From contig JAHJQH010000084.1 of the NCBI GenBank assembly GCA_018819375.1, positions 1 through 5,845 of the forward strand: DNA of 5,845 nt. The letters run 5' to 3'. The notes below the pieces were generated by a model. The model made no database searches and was not told the origin of the DNA. It was given only the letters and a program-made list of their open reading frames with translations. Origin of the DNA: Nanobdellota archaeon. GTDB taxonomy: Archaea; Nanobdellota; Nanobdellia; SCGC-AAA011-G17; GW2011-AR20. Numbering within the stretch: position 1 is the stretch's first letter; the number at the start of each line of letters is the position of its first letter. Positions 4,734 to 5,845 of this stretch are shown here, piece by piece. The position numbers were made by a program, and so were the translations under genes.

Positions 4734-5690
4734 ATGGAAAAAAAGGTTAGTGAGATATTTAAAGCTTTTGATTTTGATTTAGAAAATGATTTCAATAAAC
4801 ATAAATTCAGAGAATTTTTGAATAACTCAAAAATAAGCCCGGTAATCGGGAAAAAAGAAATTTTGGAGAACTTATCTCTCCTAAAGCAGGAGTATCTTAA
4901 GAATGCGGGGGTGTTGTTGTTTTGCCATAAGATAACCAAATTTTTTATGAGTGCAACAATAACCTGTGTTTTATATCAAGGTAGAACAAAATATAAAATT
5001 CTCGACAGAAAGGAATTTAACACAGATTTAAATTCTAATTTTCAAAATGCTTTTTTTTACTTGCAGTCCCATCTAAACACGGAGTTTATCATAAGGGGCG
5101 GTCCGAGGGAAGAGAAACTGGAGTTGCCTGAAGATGCTTTAAGAGAAGCATTGCTTAATGCCATTTCGCATAGAGATTATTTTTCAAATGCAAACATTTT
5201 GGTGGAAATATTTTCTAATAGGGTTGAGATAACCAACCCCGGAGGATTAGTAAAAGGAATCACAAAAAAGGATTTGGGCAAAAAAAGTTTGTCGAGAAAC
5301 AACCTTTTGTTTGGTTTGCTTCAAAGAATGGGTTTGGTTGAAAAAGTTGGTTCCGGCATTAAGAGGATGGAGCAATCTATGGGGAGTTATAAATTAGGAT
5401 TAAAATTTAACATTACCAGTGATTGGTTTAATATTTGTTTTATGAGAGCTAAAAGCATTACGAAGAGGGGGGTAGAAAAGGGGGTAGAAATCACCTCAGA
5501 AAAAGGAGAAACCATAATTTCGTTGATAAAAGAAAATCCAAAAATAAGCAAGGAACAGATACGGCAAAAAGGAAAATTATCAAAGAAATCAGTTGAATAC
5601 AATATCCAAAAATTGAAAGATAAGGGGTTATTAGAACATATAGGACTTGATAAAGGAGGTTATTGGAAGATTTTGAAAAATGGCAAATAA
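4734..5690 (+). CDS. COG2865-type protein lacking its AlbA_2 domain (GHKL + winged HTH)
   Basis: A 318-residue paralogue of residues about 131-440 of the protein at 1745-3067. It keeps the central region (LKNAGVLLF, DRKEFNTDL), the GHKL-type N box (ALREALLNAISHRDY, E138, N142, H146), VEITNPGG, GSGIKRM, a short RGVEKGVE linker and the winged HTH (about 257-313), ending in the identical GGYWKILKNGK. The AlbA_2 domain is absent. ATG 4734 is the first start after the divergent antitoxin; it has no clear ribosome binding site or TATA box, so expression is doubtful and it may be a pseudogene. The frame is actually open back to 3231, antisense to both VapBC modules. I regard that upstream part as non-coding because the minus-strand genes there are clearly real. 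Confidence 0.7.
   Translation: MEKKVSEIFKAFDFDLENDFNKHKFREFLNNSKISPVIGKKEILENLSLLKQEYLKNAGVLLFCHKITKFFMSATITCVLYQGRTKYKILDRKEFNTDLNSNFQNAFFYLQSHLNTEFIIRGGPREEKLELPEDALREALLNAISHRDYFSNANILVEIFSNRVEITNPGGLVKGITKKDLGKKSLSRNNLLFGLLQRMGLVEKVGSGIKRMEQSMGSYKLGLKFNITSDWFNICFMRAKSITKRGVEKGVEITSEKGETIISLIKENPKISKEQIRQKGKLSKKSVEYNIQKLKDKGLLEHIGLDKGGYWKILKNGK
4756..4763 (-). promoter_or_regulatory. TATA box for VapBC module 2
   Basis: TTTAAATA on the minus strand, preceded by AAAAGC. It would start transcription about 14 bases before ATG 4720. It lies inside the first codons of the truncated GHKL gene on the opposite strand. Confidence 0.45.
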
Positions 5691-5702
5691 AACAGCACCA
5701 TT
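5652..5702 (+). repeat. 51-bp identical repeat, copy 2, across a stop codon
   Basis: Identical to 3029-3079, again covering the end of the GHKL/wHTH gene, its stop and the overlapping MANKTAP start of the next gene. Confidence 0.9.
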
Positions 5703-5845
5703 AGAAAAGGCAACTTCGGATGCCAGGAACCTCTGGCATGGCGCGAACCTGCGCCCACGGAAGAGGGCTTGCAGCCCGCTGTGCTCGCTGACGCTCGCGA
5801 TGAGGAAAAAGGCAACTTCGGGAGAAAAACAACAAACCACACCAA
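5680..5845 (+). CDS. partial gene start (MANKTAPLEKATS...), open at window edge
   Basis: The ORF begins ATGGCAAATAA, overlapping the previous stop by 11 nt, and stays open to the end of the window (55 complete codons). It reads MANKTAPLEKATSDARNLWH, then an Arg/Cys-rich stretch, then MRKKATSGEKQQTTP. The middle stretch is encoded by a GC-rich palindromic insertion, so the native N-terminus was probably MANKTAPLEKATSGEKQQTTP-like. It should be the gene that COG2865-type regulators in this genome accompany; the product cannot be named from these residues. Confidence 0.5.
   Translation, partial: MANKTAPLEKATSDARNLWHGANLRPRKRACSPLCSLTLAMRKKATSGEKQQTTP
5705..5719 (+). repeat. direct repeat left of the GC-rich element
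   Basis: AAAAGGCAACTTCGG, exactly repeated at 5807-5821 and at 4009-4023. Copies at 5705 and 5807 are 102 bp apart, a multiple of three, so the reading frame is preserved across the inserted stretch. Confidence 0.85.
5720..5804. mobile_element. GC-rich palindromic element inserted in frame in an ORF
   Basis: About two thirds of the bases in 5721-5800 are G or C, in sharp contrast to the AT-rich surroundings. It contains three small hairpins: ATGCCAG/CTGGCAT (5720-5726 with 5733-5739), GGCGC/GCGCC (5740-5744 with 5751-5755) and GGGCT/AGCCC (5765-5769 with 5773-5777). The first two share the same loop, GAACCT. It is flanked by a 15-bp direct repeat. It resembles small non-autonomous palindromic elements of the REP or Rickettsia-palindromic-element kind; no transposase is present. 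The element type is inferred. Confidence 0.6.
5807..5825 (+). repeat. direct repeat right of the GC-rich element (KATSGE)
   Basis: AAAAGGCAACTTCGGGAGA, identical to 4009-4027; the first 15 bases also match 5705-5719. It encodes KATSGE in the open frame. Confidence 0.85.

Noticed and set aside
5720..5800. tRNA or other structured RNA gene in the GC-rich stretch
   Set aside because: The hairpins are short and serial, with no cloverleaf, CCA end or known RNA signature; a palindromic insertion fits better.
5631..5845. Minus-strand frames at the right edge
   Set aside because: They read through the GC-rich palindromic element and antisense to the GHKL gene end; there is no promoter or family signal.

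Overview
The window is AT-rich and reads as archaeal. Several genes have a TATA-like box centred about 25-28 bases before a start codon, as expected for leaderless archaeal transcripts, and several internal start codons follow GGTGAT- or GAGGTG-type Shine-Dalgarno sequences. The dense VapBC-type toxin-antitoxin content and short proteins would suit a DPANN-like or similar environmental archaeon, but that placement is inference; no marker gene is present.

Layout. (1) 69-527, minus: a stand-alone PIN-domain protein. (2) 597-1436, plus: a promoter overlapped by an 11-bp tandem-repeat array, a small RHH-type antitoxin (702-863), a truncated second antitoxin copy (877-951) and a PIN toxin (945-1436). 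(3) 1417-1530, minus: a 37-residue basic/acidic protein that shares a TATA region with the next plus-strand operon. (4) 1606-3067, plus: a third antitoxin-like gene that runs directly into a full-length AlbA_2 (Schlafen-like)/GHKL-ATPase/winged-HTH protein of the COG2865 type, with an 11-nt overlap. (5) 3057-3241, plus: a cascade of micro-ORFs built from repeats. (6) 3281-3946 and 4085-4720, minus: two paralogous, complete VapBC modules. (7) 4734-5690, plus: a second COG2865-type protein that begins almost exactly where the AlbA_2 domain of the first one ends. (8) 5680-5845, plus: the start of another gene, carrying a GC-rich, hairpin-rich insertion flanked by a direct repeat.

How it fits together. 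The two COG2865-type genes are diverged paralogues, yet they share an identical 51-bp tract across their stop codons and the same first seven codons of a downstream gene (MANKTAP). In the second copy the AlbA_2-coding part is missing. In its place lie two VapBC cassettes on the opposite strand, with an orphan start (MVNKK) matching the start of the first paralogue between them. The most interesting points are: an RHH-type antitoxin coupled to an AlbA_2/GHKL protein where a PIN toxin would be expected; the apparent exchange of one domain for toxin-antitoxin cassettes; a recurring 11-nt start/stop overlap at five gene junctions; and a dispersed 'KATSGE'-coding repeat that marks the cassette boundaries. 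These are readings of the sequence alone; no database comparison was possible.
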